Assembly: GCA_007026445.1 (NCBI GenBank)
Contig: VDMD01000050.1
Span: 124,001 to 188,000, forward strand
Direction of reading: 5' to 3'
DNA length: 64,000 nucleotides
Source of the DNA: Schizophyllum amplum
Lineage: Eukaryota; Basidiomycota; Agaricomycetes; Agaricales; Schizophyllaceae
A program made the position numbers and the translations under genes. The notes below the pieces were generated by a model, which worked only from the letters and a program-made list of their open reading frames with translations, did no database searches and was not told the origin of the DNA. Shown one piece after another: positions 1 to 10,718 of this stretch (positions are counted from its first letter, which is position 1; every line of letters begins with the position of its first letter).

Positions 1-1325
1 ATGCCCATGCTGTCCGCCGCCGCGTAGAACAGGTCGGGCTCGACCTTGATGTGCTTGCGCACAAAGTTCATCCCGAGGTTCTTCAAGTACTGCAGGTCGA
101 ACACCATCGCCTCGTACGACGGCGGCGAGTGCAGGCCGTCAGGCCAGTAGCCCTGGTCGAGCGGGCCGAACTGGAAGACGGGATTGCCGTTGAGCACGAA
201 GCGCGGGACACCGGCGACGGTCGCACGCTCAACAGTGCGGAAGCCGGTGTATGTCTGCGCGACGTCGTCGCCGACGGCGACGGTCACGTTGTACAGCGTC
301 GGACTCTCGGGACTCCACGTCGCGGGAGCGGGGTCGACCTTGAAGGAGAATGGCGTGTTGGCGGTGCCGCTGGTGGAGAAGAAGGTCTGCGAGCCGTCGA
401 TGGGGTCGATGAAGGTGATTTCGACGGGGGTGGAGGAGCCGTTGTTCGAGGTTGAGATTGTAGCATTCACGGAGCCATCGGCGGCGGCGCGAAGGTCGAT
501 GTTCGTGATGTACTCAGTGCTGGGTACAGCCTCAATGGACACCGTCTGCCAGATTCCGCTGCAGGGCTGCCGAACTGCGTGAGCGACGCGGTCACGGGAC
601 GAGACGCGATGCTTACCACGTAGAATATGTGTGAGGGGACAACGCGTTGTTTGCCCATGGGGCGATTGCTGATGGCATCCGTGGGGTCGTACACGTAGAC
701 GATGAGCTCGTTGAAACCGCCCTTCACGATATTGGACGTAACATCGAAGAAGAACTTGTCGTAGCCGCCGGTATGGGACCCAACGTTGACGCCGTTAACG
801 AAGATGGTGGTCTCGTAGTCGACCGCACCAAAATGCAAAGTGACATTCTGATCGAAGGATTGGGGGACCTCGAAGGACGTGCGATACCAGCTAGCGTGCG
901 TCTCGGACTGGAGGGCAATGCCTGAAAGGCCACTCCTGATGTATTGCGTCAGTGCGAGTAAGCAGTGAGGAAAAGACGACGTACTCGATACAGTACGGGA
1001 CCAAGATGCGCTGCGCCAGCGTAGTGTTCACTGGTGGGTTCGCCACCTCGTCGGACGAGTTGGTAGCGGCAAACTGAAACTCCCATACACCATTGAGAGA
1101 TATCCAGTCGTCGCGTCTGAGCAATGGGCGCGGGTACTGTGGCCATACATTGTCCGGATCTGCTGCGACATCGTCCGTCCAGGGCGTTTTGAGCTTGGGC
1201 TCGACGAGAGCGTACGTCGCGTCCTCCGGACTGTCGTACGATGGTCGATCGTCCGTGAGGCCGCCGTTCTTGAGCAATGCAGCGCGCGCCGCAGCCGCCA
1301 ACGCAAGGAAGTACAGAGGGAGCAT
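1..1325 (-). CDS. Secreted glycoside hydrolase family 2 protein, 3' end outside window
   Basis: This is probably a secreted beta-galactosidase/beta-glucuronidase-type exo-glycosidase of family GH2. The exons are 1325-985, 935-617 and 566 to below 1, with introns of 49 and 50 nt. Splicing gives about 408 residues. The start MLPLYFLALAAAARAALL looks like a signal peptide. The sugar-binding domain follows (SLNGVWEFQF, then NGVNVGSHTGGYDKFFFD). The second splice restores the GH2 signature PCSGIWQTVSIE. A beta-sandwich region and the start of the TIM barrel (RKHIKVEPDLFYAAADSMG) come next. The two catalytic glutamates of the family lie further downstream and are outside the window, so activity and exact substrate cannot be judged. 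The first ATG after a TATA-like box was chosen as start because it opens the signal peptide. The family assignment is firm; the substrate is inferred. Confidence 0.9.
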
Positions 1326-2414
1326 CGTGTACGCGCGGGGGTGGGGATGCGGGGTCTTCGACCCGGGCTTTTATGCTGGGGAAGGTGTGGGGGCCGCGGT
1401 CCGGAGTTTGTCGTGTGAAAGCCGATGCATCCTCATGACGAGGCGCTCACGAGGTCGCGCGCGCTTGATGCAAACGCGCTTGGGAGGGCCAGTGACCCGT
1501 TGAACCTATGCCAAGGGACGATATGACGCAAAACACATAGCGAGGCGGCTATTGATGGACCTCGACATGTTCAATTCATCCTTCTCTTCAGGAACAACCT
1601 TCACGAGTAGAGAGGATGGCGATCCGATTCAACTCGGTTCCTCCAGAGTGGTCTCCAGAAGTTATGCACGGATAATGCAAGGCATACGAAGGCCAGACGC
1701 TGTGTCCCGAATAAGGAATAGCTTGTACATTCCGCGGGACATCGTCCCCAGTTGACAAAGATGAAGGATGGAGGAGAAAAACGTTTGTTGACGATCCTTT
1801 GTCTTGGGCCTGTTGATCCGCACCTCGGTCCCGAACTCGAACTTCGACTTCTCCCACCTTCAAGCTTCTTGCCACCATCTGTCCCCTTGGCTGAAGCAGA
1901 GTCTTTACATTCTCCTGAAGCTGACCTTGTTACTTACTTGCTCAGTGCTATACCATACAGACGCGCGACAATGTCGTCACTGTGCTTGGCAAACTCCTTT
2001 TCATACGCCCGCAAGTACCACCATGTGCGGAACATTGCACTCATCTGTCTGTCGACGGCAATTCAATGGCGAGCGGATCGACCACCGTTCGTCACACAGG
2101 TCAGCGGAGGCTGGACATTCGAAAGTCTGTGGATGCCATCTCCGAGCAGCCTCGGACCAAGGAAATAGGATAGTCCTGGATGGAAAGGCCTCACTAGCAT
2201 AAACAGTACTGTAATACACGACAGCATTCCCTAAGGAGGTCCAACATACAGCATAGGTACTTAGTAAATATCTGAGAAATCATACCACACACCCTCATAT
2301 CGTACAGTATACGCTGATCAGTAAAACAAAGAGAACCCACGCATATACCCTACGCATACACACACCTCACATTCTACGATCCCGCCCGTGCTCTGGAGTC
2401 CGCATGATACCCGT
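1326..2414. other. Intergenic region, GH2 promoter side and SRA gene 3' side
   Basis: About 1.1 kb with only short open frames that lack conserved motifs or convincing splice structure. It holds the GH2 promoter at its left end and probably the 3' end of the SRA gene at its right end. I see no RNA gene or repeat here. Confidence 0.5.
1368..1377 (-). promoter_or_regulatory. TATA-like box of the GH2 gene
   Basis: On the minus strand AGCATAAAAG lies about 45 bp upstream of the GH2 start codon. The position and sequence fit a TATA element, but this is a prediction only. Confidence 0.4.
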
Positions 2415-2677
2415 TTACCAACGACCGCCAGCCAACACGTCCCTTGAACGCACGTCGATCTCGTCGTTCTCATCCAACCGGCCTTTCCTACTCCGCGACC
2501 TATTGACGCGCTCGCGATTGCCCTTGTCCATCACACGCCCGCGACGGTCCTTGTCTGCGACAGACGTCTGCTGCCCTGCACTGCTGACGCTCCCGACGCT
2601 CTGAGAGCGCCGCAGAGCGCGGTCGTCCGCCGGCATTGCTGTAGGTACAGCATATGTCGCTGGCCAGGGAGGTCTGC
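2415..2677 (-). other. Possible additional 3' exon of the SRA-domain gene
   Basis: A GTACGT donor inside the last SRA exon and a branch-point-like CGCTGAC followed by GTTAG at 2680-2678 could define a ~45-nt intron. After it a polar, charged frame (for example RVNRSRSRKGRLDENDE) runs to a stop at 2415. The phase does not match the main frame well, so the simpler model stopping at 2686 was kept. cDNA would decide. Confidence 0.2.
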
Positions 2678-2685
2678 CTAACGCG

Positions 2686-4681
2686 TCAGCGAGAGCCAGG
2701 AGGTCGGGTCGCCTGCACGTACGGCATATCTCCCGTCGCGTGCTTGCGAGACAATGCCTGACGGGCCCTGTCGTCAGCGCCAACAAGGCACGCGCGTTTC
2801 GCAGGGTGGCTTCGCCTCGCTGTGCGACCGCGTTTGACGCCGATGTGGGTCGGATTGGTTGAACTAGCAGTCATATGTTGCCCAACCATGACGGGCTGAG
2901 GCTGAGCTTTCATTGAAAGCTGTAGCCCAGCAGAGCTATATGACTGAGCTACAGCACTCGACGAGGGGCCTGCGGACACACCGTCCTCGTCCTCCTCGGA
3001 GTCTGAGATCTCGATAGGCATGGCGTGCGAGCCTAACCAGCCAAGCGTACGAGAGGCATCCGTAGCAGGCGGGCGAGCGGCATTCGAGCCAGGCGTGCGA
3101 TTGGCATTCGAGCCAGGCGTACGAGCGGCGTCCATGCGAATCGGTGCGACGCTTTCCTCCTCTTCGCTCGAGATGTCAATAACATCGCTGAAGCCTGGTC
3201 TGCGATCACGTCCTCCCTGCCCTTGTCCGCATCCGGGTCGCGCGGGCGTGGACCTAGCAGCGACTGCGCCCTCCGCGGGCCTGGCGGCTCTGCCTTCTGC
3301 AGGCCTGCTGACTCTGCCTTCCACACGCGAGGCGACACCGCCTTCCACATGCGGAGCGACTGTCGCCTCCACAGGTCTCAAAAGTCCGACTTCCTCCGGT
3401 CGAGCGACCTCCGATGCTTGGGAGGGCCCCGCGATGTTGCGAGGAGGTGGCAAAGGTGGCTGACCCGTAATGCGCTGATGATGTATCAGGCGACTGCTCA
3501 CAAATGCACTTATCCGAGACGTACCTCTAGCACCGCCACGCACTCGCGCGGCATGCCATCGCGACGACGAGAGTATACCTTGATATAGGGATTAGCGATA
3601 CATCATGAACGACACTACAAGCAAACTCACATTCATTACACGATAAAGCCCATCATATCGGAACCTACACATCGAAGAGGTTAGAGAGCCATATTGACGA
3701 AGGATGCAGAACCTTGAATGCTCACCCGAACTCTGGCGCGTATGGCGAATTGAGTTGATGCCCTCGGATGACACGTACAGGTTTGCGTGTCGTGTATGAA
3801 GTCTGATATAGGGCATGAGTGATTATCTCCGGCATGAAGAGATTGTGCTCACCTGCAATGACTTGTTCTGGTATGTCCAGATCTGGTCGTTCACTTGCTT
3901 GCCGGTCTTGCTGTCGAGACCGCCTATACAGCAGCAGGTTTTTGTAGTGGTGATTCGCGTGATGATCATGATTCGAGACGTCCAATATATGAGGTCGCGA
4001 AGGATTGTTTGAAGGGAATCAAGGACGACATGATGTGCAGGGGACGCGACAAGGAGTCATTGACGTTGACGATATGCATAAGACATAAAAGATAGGAATG
4101 ATCAGCGACAGATCGAGATAATTAGTTAGGAGACGCACCATGTCCTATGTACACACTTCGCGCGCGAAGTCAGTATGAGTCATGGAAGGCTGAACCTTGA
4201 ATGGTGAAGAACCGATCTCTCGCCAGCTGAGCTCACAGAAGCCACCAGGCAGAACAAAAGGAAGAAAGTCGAAGGGATTGAGTGATGGGGCAGGTAGACG
4301 TACATAGTTTCGCCTTGGTCGTCGTCGTGATACCCGCCGTTCCTGCAGATGACATTAGTAAGCGTATCCTCATCGTACTTTACTCGATCGCAAGACGAAG
4401 GCAAGGAAGATGAGATGATCGTCGGTCGCATTTCTCTGCAAAAGCACGTCCTGTGCCCTCCAAGATGCTGATGAGGGGAAGAAGGGGAAAACGAATGTGA
4501 AAGACAATGAAAAGGGTACGTACACAAGCACAGAGTACGCACCGCTGGCAAGCTTCTCGGCGTGGATGCCTTGTCGCACGACAGCGTGCACTCCCGACTC
4601 CTTCAGTGCCTTTCTGTCGGCGAATATCGTTCCAGGCGGGATCCCTGGAATGTCTCCATATCGCTTGCCGTTGTGGGGCAT
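2686..4681 (-). CDS. SRA/YDG-domain protein with long disordered SIM-containing tail
   Basis: This is a predicted nuclear reader of (hemi)methylated DNA. The eight exons are 4681-4524, 4342-4304, 4155-4139, 3923-3853, 3802-3726, 3664-3631, 3578-3525 and 3474-2686, giving 412 residues. The SRA domain fills residues 1-160: RYGDIPGIPPGT, then SGVHAVVRQGIH, VNGGYHDDDQGETIVYIGHG, GGLDSKTGKQVNDQIW, VRVIRGHQLNSPYAPEFG, FRYDGLYRV (the YDG motif) and ITGQPPLP. Exon 3 is only 17 nt and is placed by motif continuity. The rest is disordered. It has ~10-residue repeats (around RVEGRVSRPAEGRAARPAEG), two SUMO-interaction-like motifs (VIDI followed by SSEEEE near 248, IEIS followed by DSEEDED near 304) and a basic stretch that may be a nuclear localisation signal. 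No RING or PHD finger is seen, so it is not a full UHRF1-type protein. The start could lie in an upstream exon. Confidence 0.85.
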
Positions 4682-5081
4682 GTCGATGATGGCTTGGGAC
4701 TTGAAGCGACAAGGACAACGTTGAGAATACGGACGCGAGGAGATCAAGCAGAAGTGGCAGCGGCTTGAAGAGTAATCACTGCCAAGCAGACTCTCCGAGG
4801 TCGCGAGAACACAATCGTGTCGGCAAGAAGGGTGATGGGAGGAAGTCTGAAGAAAGAGAGAGAAATTCAAAGAAAGGACAAGGCCCTTCGGCGTGTCGGA
4901 CCGGTCGCGGCGATCTTTCAAGATTGGGCGCCTGCCATGCGTACTTAGCCTGTGCGCCACCCAGGCGCCGTGGCGCGGCTGTTGACGCTTAGATGAATAC
5001 TGAGATACTTAGATCTTAGCCTCGCTCGTGACCGACAAATACCAATGTACTGTATGCAGATATGTAGAAACTCTCGAATCA
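4682..5081. other. Intergenic, SRA promoter and cyclase 1 downstream side
   Basis: About 400 bp between two genes read in the same direction. The open frame running upstream of the SRA start has no conserved sequence. Nothing else is recognised. Confidence 0.4.
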
Positions 5082-6630
5082 TCATTCGCTAGACGGGGAA
5101 GGCGTGCGACTCTTGAACCCGACATCCACCTTCCACGCGCGGATTGCATTAATGGCCAGTGCAGTTGTGAATCCTGGAAAGTATTAGACTTGAATATAAG
5201 GCGGAGGATCAGGTTAAACTCACCTCTGTTGGCTATCAAGACCCCGTTTGAGCCGTATTTGTAGAACCATCCTTGTTCCCAGCCACCGTCAACCTGTTGC
5301 ATCTCCAAGAGCCGCTGCATATCTGCAGTGGCATCGACACCAGTGGCTCGACAGCTGATTACACGCATCGCTAGAGCCAGAGCATCCCCGGGCATGTTGA
5401 CGCGCTCGCGACAGCGCTCCCGCAGCAATGCACCCAAGCGGCCCCGCGCCCTCTCGGATATGGCGAGCAAGCGGCAGAGGAAGCTGCGCAAAGTGTAAGC
5501 AAGAGTCAGGCGACCGAAGGATCAACTCACTAGAGAAATGCCTCGGCAGGCTCGTAATAGCGGGTCCCATGCAGGTATGCGCGATGGCGTAGAACCGCCT
5601 CGACCCAGTCGAGCGTCTCCGAGAGCTCGTCCCCGCGGCCGTTGAAGTAGAAGAAGCATAGCGCGTTCACGCAGACGATGGGATCTACACGCGGTCGCGA
5701 TGGGTCGAAGTAGACTTGTAGGATGCCGTCCGTGTTGCGCAGGCGCAGCATCTCGTCCATCACCCGGTGCTTCGTCTCCTCGGTTATGTCCTCCGCGATG
5801 GTGAGCCCGATGGAGCTAGTGTCCGCGTCGAAAGGGAAGTTACGCGTGGTGAACTGTCCCCCTCCCCGGAAGAAGTTGAACGGTCCATCGTACTTAGTGT
5901 AGTCCACGAGCGCGGGGTCTCCGAGCGCCTCGAGGATCAGCAGCTGCGCAAAATTTTCTTGGATGACGTGCCCGGTCGAAGTAAAGGAGACGTGGCGCCC
6001 TGCGTGCTCGTGCATGAAAGCGAACCCTCGCGCGACGGGGTTGCCGCAGATATTACGAAGCGTGCGCTGAACGTTCGAAAACTCGTCGTACACGACGCCC
6101 TTCATCCCGAATGACCGCGCAGCTAGCACGTTGTCGAACTTGTCGTCGACGAATGCTGTGTGTGTTGGGTCGACGCCGGTCTGCGCGATGACGTGCCGGA
6201 AGAAGCTAAGGTCGGGCTTGCGCTCGCCCGCCTCCGCCGACGTGTACACGGCATCGAAGATGTCCCAGTCGGCGGACTTGGTGCGGAGGACGGACCAGTC
6301 TGGTGCAGAGATGTTGGACATGGCAAACACCTTCCTCCCGTCGCGCTTCAGGTCTCGGATGAGGTCGACCATGAAGGGGCGACTGGAGAGGCTATCTCGC
6401 GCGCCCTGGAAGGCGACGGCGACGTCCTGGGCACTAAGGTCGAACTTGGAGGCGACCGCTTCATAGGCCTCGTCCTCTGTTAGGCGGCCTCGTTCGTAAT
6501 CGAACCAGGTAGGCGTCTGCAGAATGGCGTGAAGGGTCTTGGGTGGAACTTCGGTCGTCGTAGGCGCGTTCCAGGTAAAGAGGACGTCTCCGAGGTCGAA
6601 AATGAGCGCGTCGATGTTTGTTGAGCACAT
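5082..6630 (-). CDS. HAD-like terpene cyclase 1 (drimane-type sesquiterpene synthase family)
   Basis: Fungal HAD-like terpene cyclases (Aspergillus AstC type) fuse a haloacid-dehalogenase domain to a class II terpene-cyclase domain and cyclise farnesyl diphosphate to drimane skeletons. The exons are 6630-5531, 5483-5224 and 5173-5082, giving 483 residues. The HAD domain shows motif I FDLGDVL (D12; the usual D+2 acid is Gly), motif II AMSNIS (S105), motif III GERKPD (K138) and motif IV FVDDKFDN (D162/D163). The cyclase part carries DADTSS at 268-273, the place of the family DxDTT motif, and a QW-like QQVDGGWEQGWFYKYG. MCSTNIDALIF was chosen as start because the paralogue aligns there; an in-frame upstream ATG at 6768 is unlikely. 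The gene is divergent from the oxidoreductase at 7878. The product is inferred. The Thr-to-Ser change in the motif may matter. Confidence 0.85.
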
Positions 6631-7877
6631 GATACCACGAGAAGAGAACGGATGAGAAGGAAGTTTATGCTTCGGGGAGAGATCTTTGAAGACCTTAGGT
6701 TGGGCGTTCAGAAACGGCCGCTTCTTCCAATGTGATCGTAGCGCACGCCAACAAAGCGTACCCAACATTCGTTCGCGAGCCTTAACAGTCGTCGGGATTA
6801 AAGGACGCGATTGTAGGCGGTCGTCACGGTACTAGATCCCGCTCTCGGTGCAACTGTAGCGCCTACTTAGCGGCCGGCGGCTCAAGTTGGACAATGACGT
6901 CTCACCTTGTCAACAGCTCATCCGTGCGCGTCCAAGATCTTGGTTGCCACTAAAGAAGGGAACGAGCGTGAGCAATGAACCCCTCTTCAATACACCTCTA
7001 CTGACCGTGCTTTAGCATAAGCTGGCTGGAAGTATTGAAGGTATACCCCGCCTTCAGTGAAGGCTGTGTGCGATCGTTTACATCGTCTGGTTCACACGAC
7101 TATAGAGCGAAGAGGGATGTCCTGTCCTATGCATAGGGTGTTAGCTGTTGAGACAGTCCCCGCTTCGAATGTGACCACTTGCCGCAGAAAAAGACAGTTA
7201 TTCCCCTCGAAAGCGGACTTAGAGGTAAACATGTGAGCTTACCAAGGACCGTTTTCGCTGCTCCGCGTCATTGACAACGAGATGTGGATCGGGAGTACCC
7301 ATGCTCTCAGAGATTGGCGCAGAGAGATGTAGTAGTACGGCGAAGCCAAGTCGGCCTGGGATTCGGAAAACCCTGGATTGGCGACCCAAAATACTAGGCT
7401 CTGGTGGGTATTTCGATCCAGATGTTCGGACGATCCTTACGTTTATTCCGTGTTTTTAGGAGTATACTGACTGCCTTTCTCTGAGACGCTAGTGGTAAGT
7501 ACATAAAAGGGAGTTGGCCTCCAAGTTTGACTTCCACGTGATGGGGTCACACGCGTCGGTGAACAAGCAGAAACACACAGTCGGCTTCCTTTGTTCTTGG
7601 CCTGGCCAACAACTCCGCAATGTTCAGTTGTGGACTGCACCATGACCCGGAACAAACCCGGAATATGTCGATGGCTTACGGACGTGCGAAGAGGATCGCC
7701 ACGAGCGCTCTGCCGTTCCAGACGCGATCGGCGTCCGACGCGCAGCTATGATGTACTATATACGCAGGATTACCGCTGGATTACAGAAGACGATGGATAA
7801 GCATGGATGCCTGCGACGATAAAGGCCTTGGGAGTCGACGCTGAGCCTCATATCTCCTGTTCTTCTCGTCGACGCCA
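6631..7877. other. Divergent promoter region, cyclase 1 and oxidoreductase
   Basis: About 1.25 kb between divergently transcribed genes. No convincing gene, repeat or RNA is seen. The short frames have no conserved motifs. Shared regulation of the two genes is possible but not shown. Confidence 0.4.
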
Positions 7878-9292
7878 TGCTGGACATAATCAACCGCGTC
7901 TACAATGTGAGTAGTCGGAATTCGCGTCATTTGGCGAGTTGCTAACGCTCCACAGAGTCTGTACCCAACTGAAGTGCCAAAAGCACCGTCGCCCATCCGC
8001 TTTGGTATCCTCGGTGCAGCGATGATTGCACCCCTGGCGCTGGTGACACCAGCAAAAACCCATCCGGAGGTCGTCTTGAAGGGTATCGCTGCTCGCGATC
8101 GTAAGCGTGCGGAGGAATTCGCCAAGTCATACGGCGTCGAGCGCGTCTACAACACTTATGATGGTGCGTGGTAGCCTTACCATATGAAGATGAGACACTG
8201 ACGAACCCTCCGCATTTCGCCCAGAGATGCTGAAGGACCCAGAGATTGACGTGATTTACAATCCCCTCCCCAACATGCTGCACTACGAGTGGACAATGAA
8301 GGCCCTCGCGGCGGGCAAGCATGTCCTATGCGAGAAGCCTATGGCGGACTCGCCGGATGAAGTTCGTCAAATGTTCGAACTCGCGGAGGAGAAGGGCCTT
8401 GTGCTGCTTGAGGCCGTACACTATCGGTGCGTCGCAGATCTCGATCGTACACTTCAGCCCTAATTCAGCGATAGATTCCACCCAGCTGCTCAGCGCGCCA
8501 AGGCCATCATTGAAAGTGGTGAGCTCGGCGCCGTCACCTCGATGGAGGTGACCTTTCAACTCCCTGGTGGCTTCATACGCGAAGGCGACATACGGTACGC
8601 GACCTGCTATCAAGCTATAGCCCCCTTCTTACCATCGCTCTGCAGCTACTCATTCAAACTCGGCGGCGGCGCCATGATGGACCCCGGCTGCTACCCCATA
8701 AACATCATGCGCTTCCTCATCGGTGCAGAACCAACCGCCGTCCTCGCAGCCTCACACGAGCCTCCATTCTTCCCCGTCGACGCGAAGATTGACCAGCGCG
8801 TAACTGCCGCGCTCTCATTCCCCAACGACATCACCGCCTCCCTCAATGTAAACCTCTCGCGTGGCTTCTACTGTGGTGTTATCCCCCGGCCGCCGAACAT
8901 CCGCGCCATCATCAAGTGCATGGAGGGCGAGCTCGAGCTCACCAACTTCATCTTTCCGAGCGTGTACCACAACATATACGTACGGCCGAAGGGGAAGGCG
9001 GCGCGGACGGAGAAGGCCTACACGTTCAGAGACTGCGGAGTCGATGCGAAGGGAGAGGACTGGTGGACGACATTCAGATACCAGCTAGAGGCGTTTGTAG
9101 ATCATCTGAAGGGTCGGACGCCGCAGGCGTGGGTAAGCAAGGACGATTCGATTGCGAATATGCAATGGGTCGAGAATGTGTATGTCAAGGTGTGTAGCTG
9201 TTCGGTTACGCGAGGATGGAGACACTGACTGCAGCGCGATGCAGGGTGGTTACGGACCGCGTCAACGCAGCGAGTTCAAGTTCACGGCGTGA
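7878..9292 (+). CDS. Gfo/Idh/MocA family NAD(P)-dependent oxidoreductase
   Basis: The family oxidises or reduces sugars, sugar acids and trans-dihydrodiols with NAD(P). The fungal subgroup nearest to this sequence is often annotated as D-xylose 1-dehydrogenase (NADP) or dihydrodiol dehydrogenase. The exons are 7878-7907, 7956-8163, 8225-8426, 8475-8594, 8646-9189 and 9245-9292, giving 383 residues. The Rossmann fold opens with RFGILGAAMIAP. The catalytic-Lys motif is CEKPMADSP, preceded by YNPLPNMLHYEW. The C-terminal alpha/beta domain contains GGGAMMDPGCYPINIMRFL. The protein ends QRSEFKFTA. The first exon is only 10 residues and is set by its GTGAGT donor. The length is normal for the family and no defects are seen. 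It could act on a product of the adjacent cyclase, but sugar metabolism is just as likely. Confidence 0.9.
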
Positions 9293-9942
9293 GCTTGCAT
9301 CAGACCAGAACGAGGGCCGAAGATCATAGAATGCAATATTTCGAAGGTCTTCCAATCGCTTCGACATGTATACGCGTATGTACAACAATGCAGTGGTGGC
9401 ATACTGCCTTTACATTCCCATCCCTCAAGCGAGAAGATTCGCTTCGCAAGACGTGGGGGTGGGCCCGGGTGGAGCAGCTTTCAGGCCTTTAAACGATGCA
9501 TACCACCTGCTAGAAGTTTTTGTAGGTGCCTCCTACTCGAAATTTTGGGCTTATTTGTTGACGAGAACCTATAGGCTGGCAGAGACATCAAGGTCATACA
9601 CCCGCGCTTTGGCAAACGCTGCTGTCACGGCCGCCGGTGCATCGTCTAGCTCTATCTCGCGTCGTTCTGTGAGCTTTTCTTGTGACTTTAGCGGACGCCA
9701 TGACCGGCTTCTGAACTTACAAAATGTACAATGATTCTCATGGAGCGGGACAGACTCCACTTCCGTCGACCAGAACCAACGACCACGGAAGCGATTCGGT
9801 ACGGGGGACTCACAGACGAAGTTCGCGGTCGCTATAAAATCGAAGGGCGACTCGGACTGTTCTGTACCATCTCTTGCTGCCGTGGCACCTCGGCCAGCTC
9901 TTCTCAAAGCTCTCAGACCATCAACATCTGATTATCAGCGTC
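9293..9942. other. Intergenic, promoter of the Gly/Met-rich protein gene
   Basis: About 650 bp. A minus-strand open frame ending near 9569 is protein-like only at its end and has no motif or clear start, so it is not called. The TATA box of the next gene lies here. Confidence 0.4.
9833..9840 (+). promoter_or_regulatory. TATA box of the Gly/Met-rich protein gene
   Basis: TATAAAAT lies about 103 bp upstream of the ATG at 9943, followed by a CTCTTGCTGCCGTGG leader. A good consensus TATA suggests a strongly or conditionally expressed gene. Confidence 0.55.
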
Positions 9943-10718
9943 ATGCAGTATCTTGTTCTCCTTGCCCTGGTAGCAGTCGCCGCGGCGCTGCCCGCTCCTA
10001 GGTTAGTCATATTTGGCTGCGTATACCCCCTGTTCCTTCTGCATGTCCTCTACCACTCTACAATCTGGCTTTTGCTCGGACACCGTGGCGTCTTCATGCT
10101 GACGAGCAGCTTCGGCAGCTCGGACCCCTCCGTGGCCGCTCCTATGCCCTTCGAGGAAGCCTCTGTTCCGGAGTTCTCTGGGATGCCGCAGCTCTCTGGG
10201 ATGGCGATGCCGGCCGGTGGGAACCTCATGTAAGCCAGCCGAACACTCTTCTGCGGTCGTTGGACGGTTCTGATCCGGGCTTGTTCTTTTGCAGGCAGGG
10301 CGCGACACCGTCGAGCGGGTTCATGTCCGGGATATCCGGTGGATACATGGGCGGCGCCGGGTTCAACATGCCCAGCGGCCTTGCGACGCCTGGCGGGCTC
10401 GACATGTCCGGTGGAGCCGTCATGGCTCGCGACTCCGGCACGCCTACCGGGTTCAACATGCCCGGCGGGCTCGCTATGCCCAACGAGATGTCTGGTGGAG
10501 CGATGCCGAGCGGATTCGCCATGCCTGGCGGTATGGGTGCTGGGGATGCAGGCGGGTTTGGTTTCACTGGCATGGGCATGGGCGGCTACCCAGGCATGGG
10601 CACAGGCGGATACCCAGGTATGGGCAGTATGGGCAACAACGGCTTTGGAGGCTTCCCTGCAGCCGGTGCCCCCGCCACGCCGGTGGCGGGCGCAAAGGAT
10701 GCAGAGGCAACCGCTTGA
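9943..10718 (+). CDS. Small secreted Gly/Met-rich repeat protein
   Basis: The function is unknown. The exons are 9943-10001, 10110-10229 and 10295-10718, giving 200 residues. MQYLVLLALVAVAAALPAPR is a clear signal peptide. The mature part is dominated by Gly, Met, Pro, Ser and Ala, with imperfect repeats such as GFNMPSGLATPGG, GFNMPGGLAMP and two adjacent GGYPGMG units. It has no cysteines and no aromatic core, so a disordered or elastic cell-wall or matrix protein is more likely than an enzyme. Both introns join in frame and the acceptors are standard. The TATA box suggests high expression. The alternative is a fast-evolving effector-like secreted protein; no homologue can be named from the sequence alone. 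Confidence 0.7.

Noticed and set aside
4370..4960. Upstream start at 4960 for the SRA gene
   Set aside because: The added sequence is low-complexity and unlike SRA proteins; the ATG at 4681 directly precedes the conserved RYGDIPGIPPGT.
9569..9907. Minus-strand 112-codon frame ending in a protein-like segment
   Set aside because: No conserved motif, no convincing splice model, and it covers the TATA box of the next gene.
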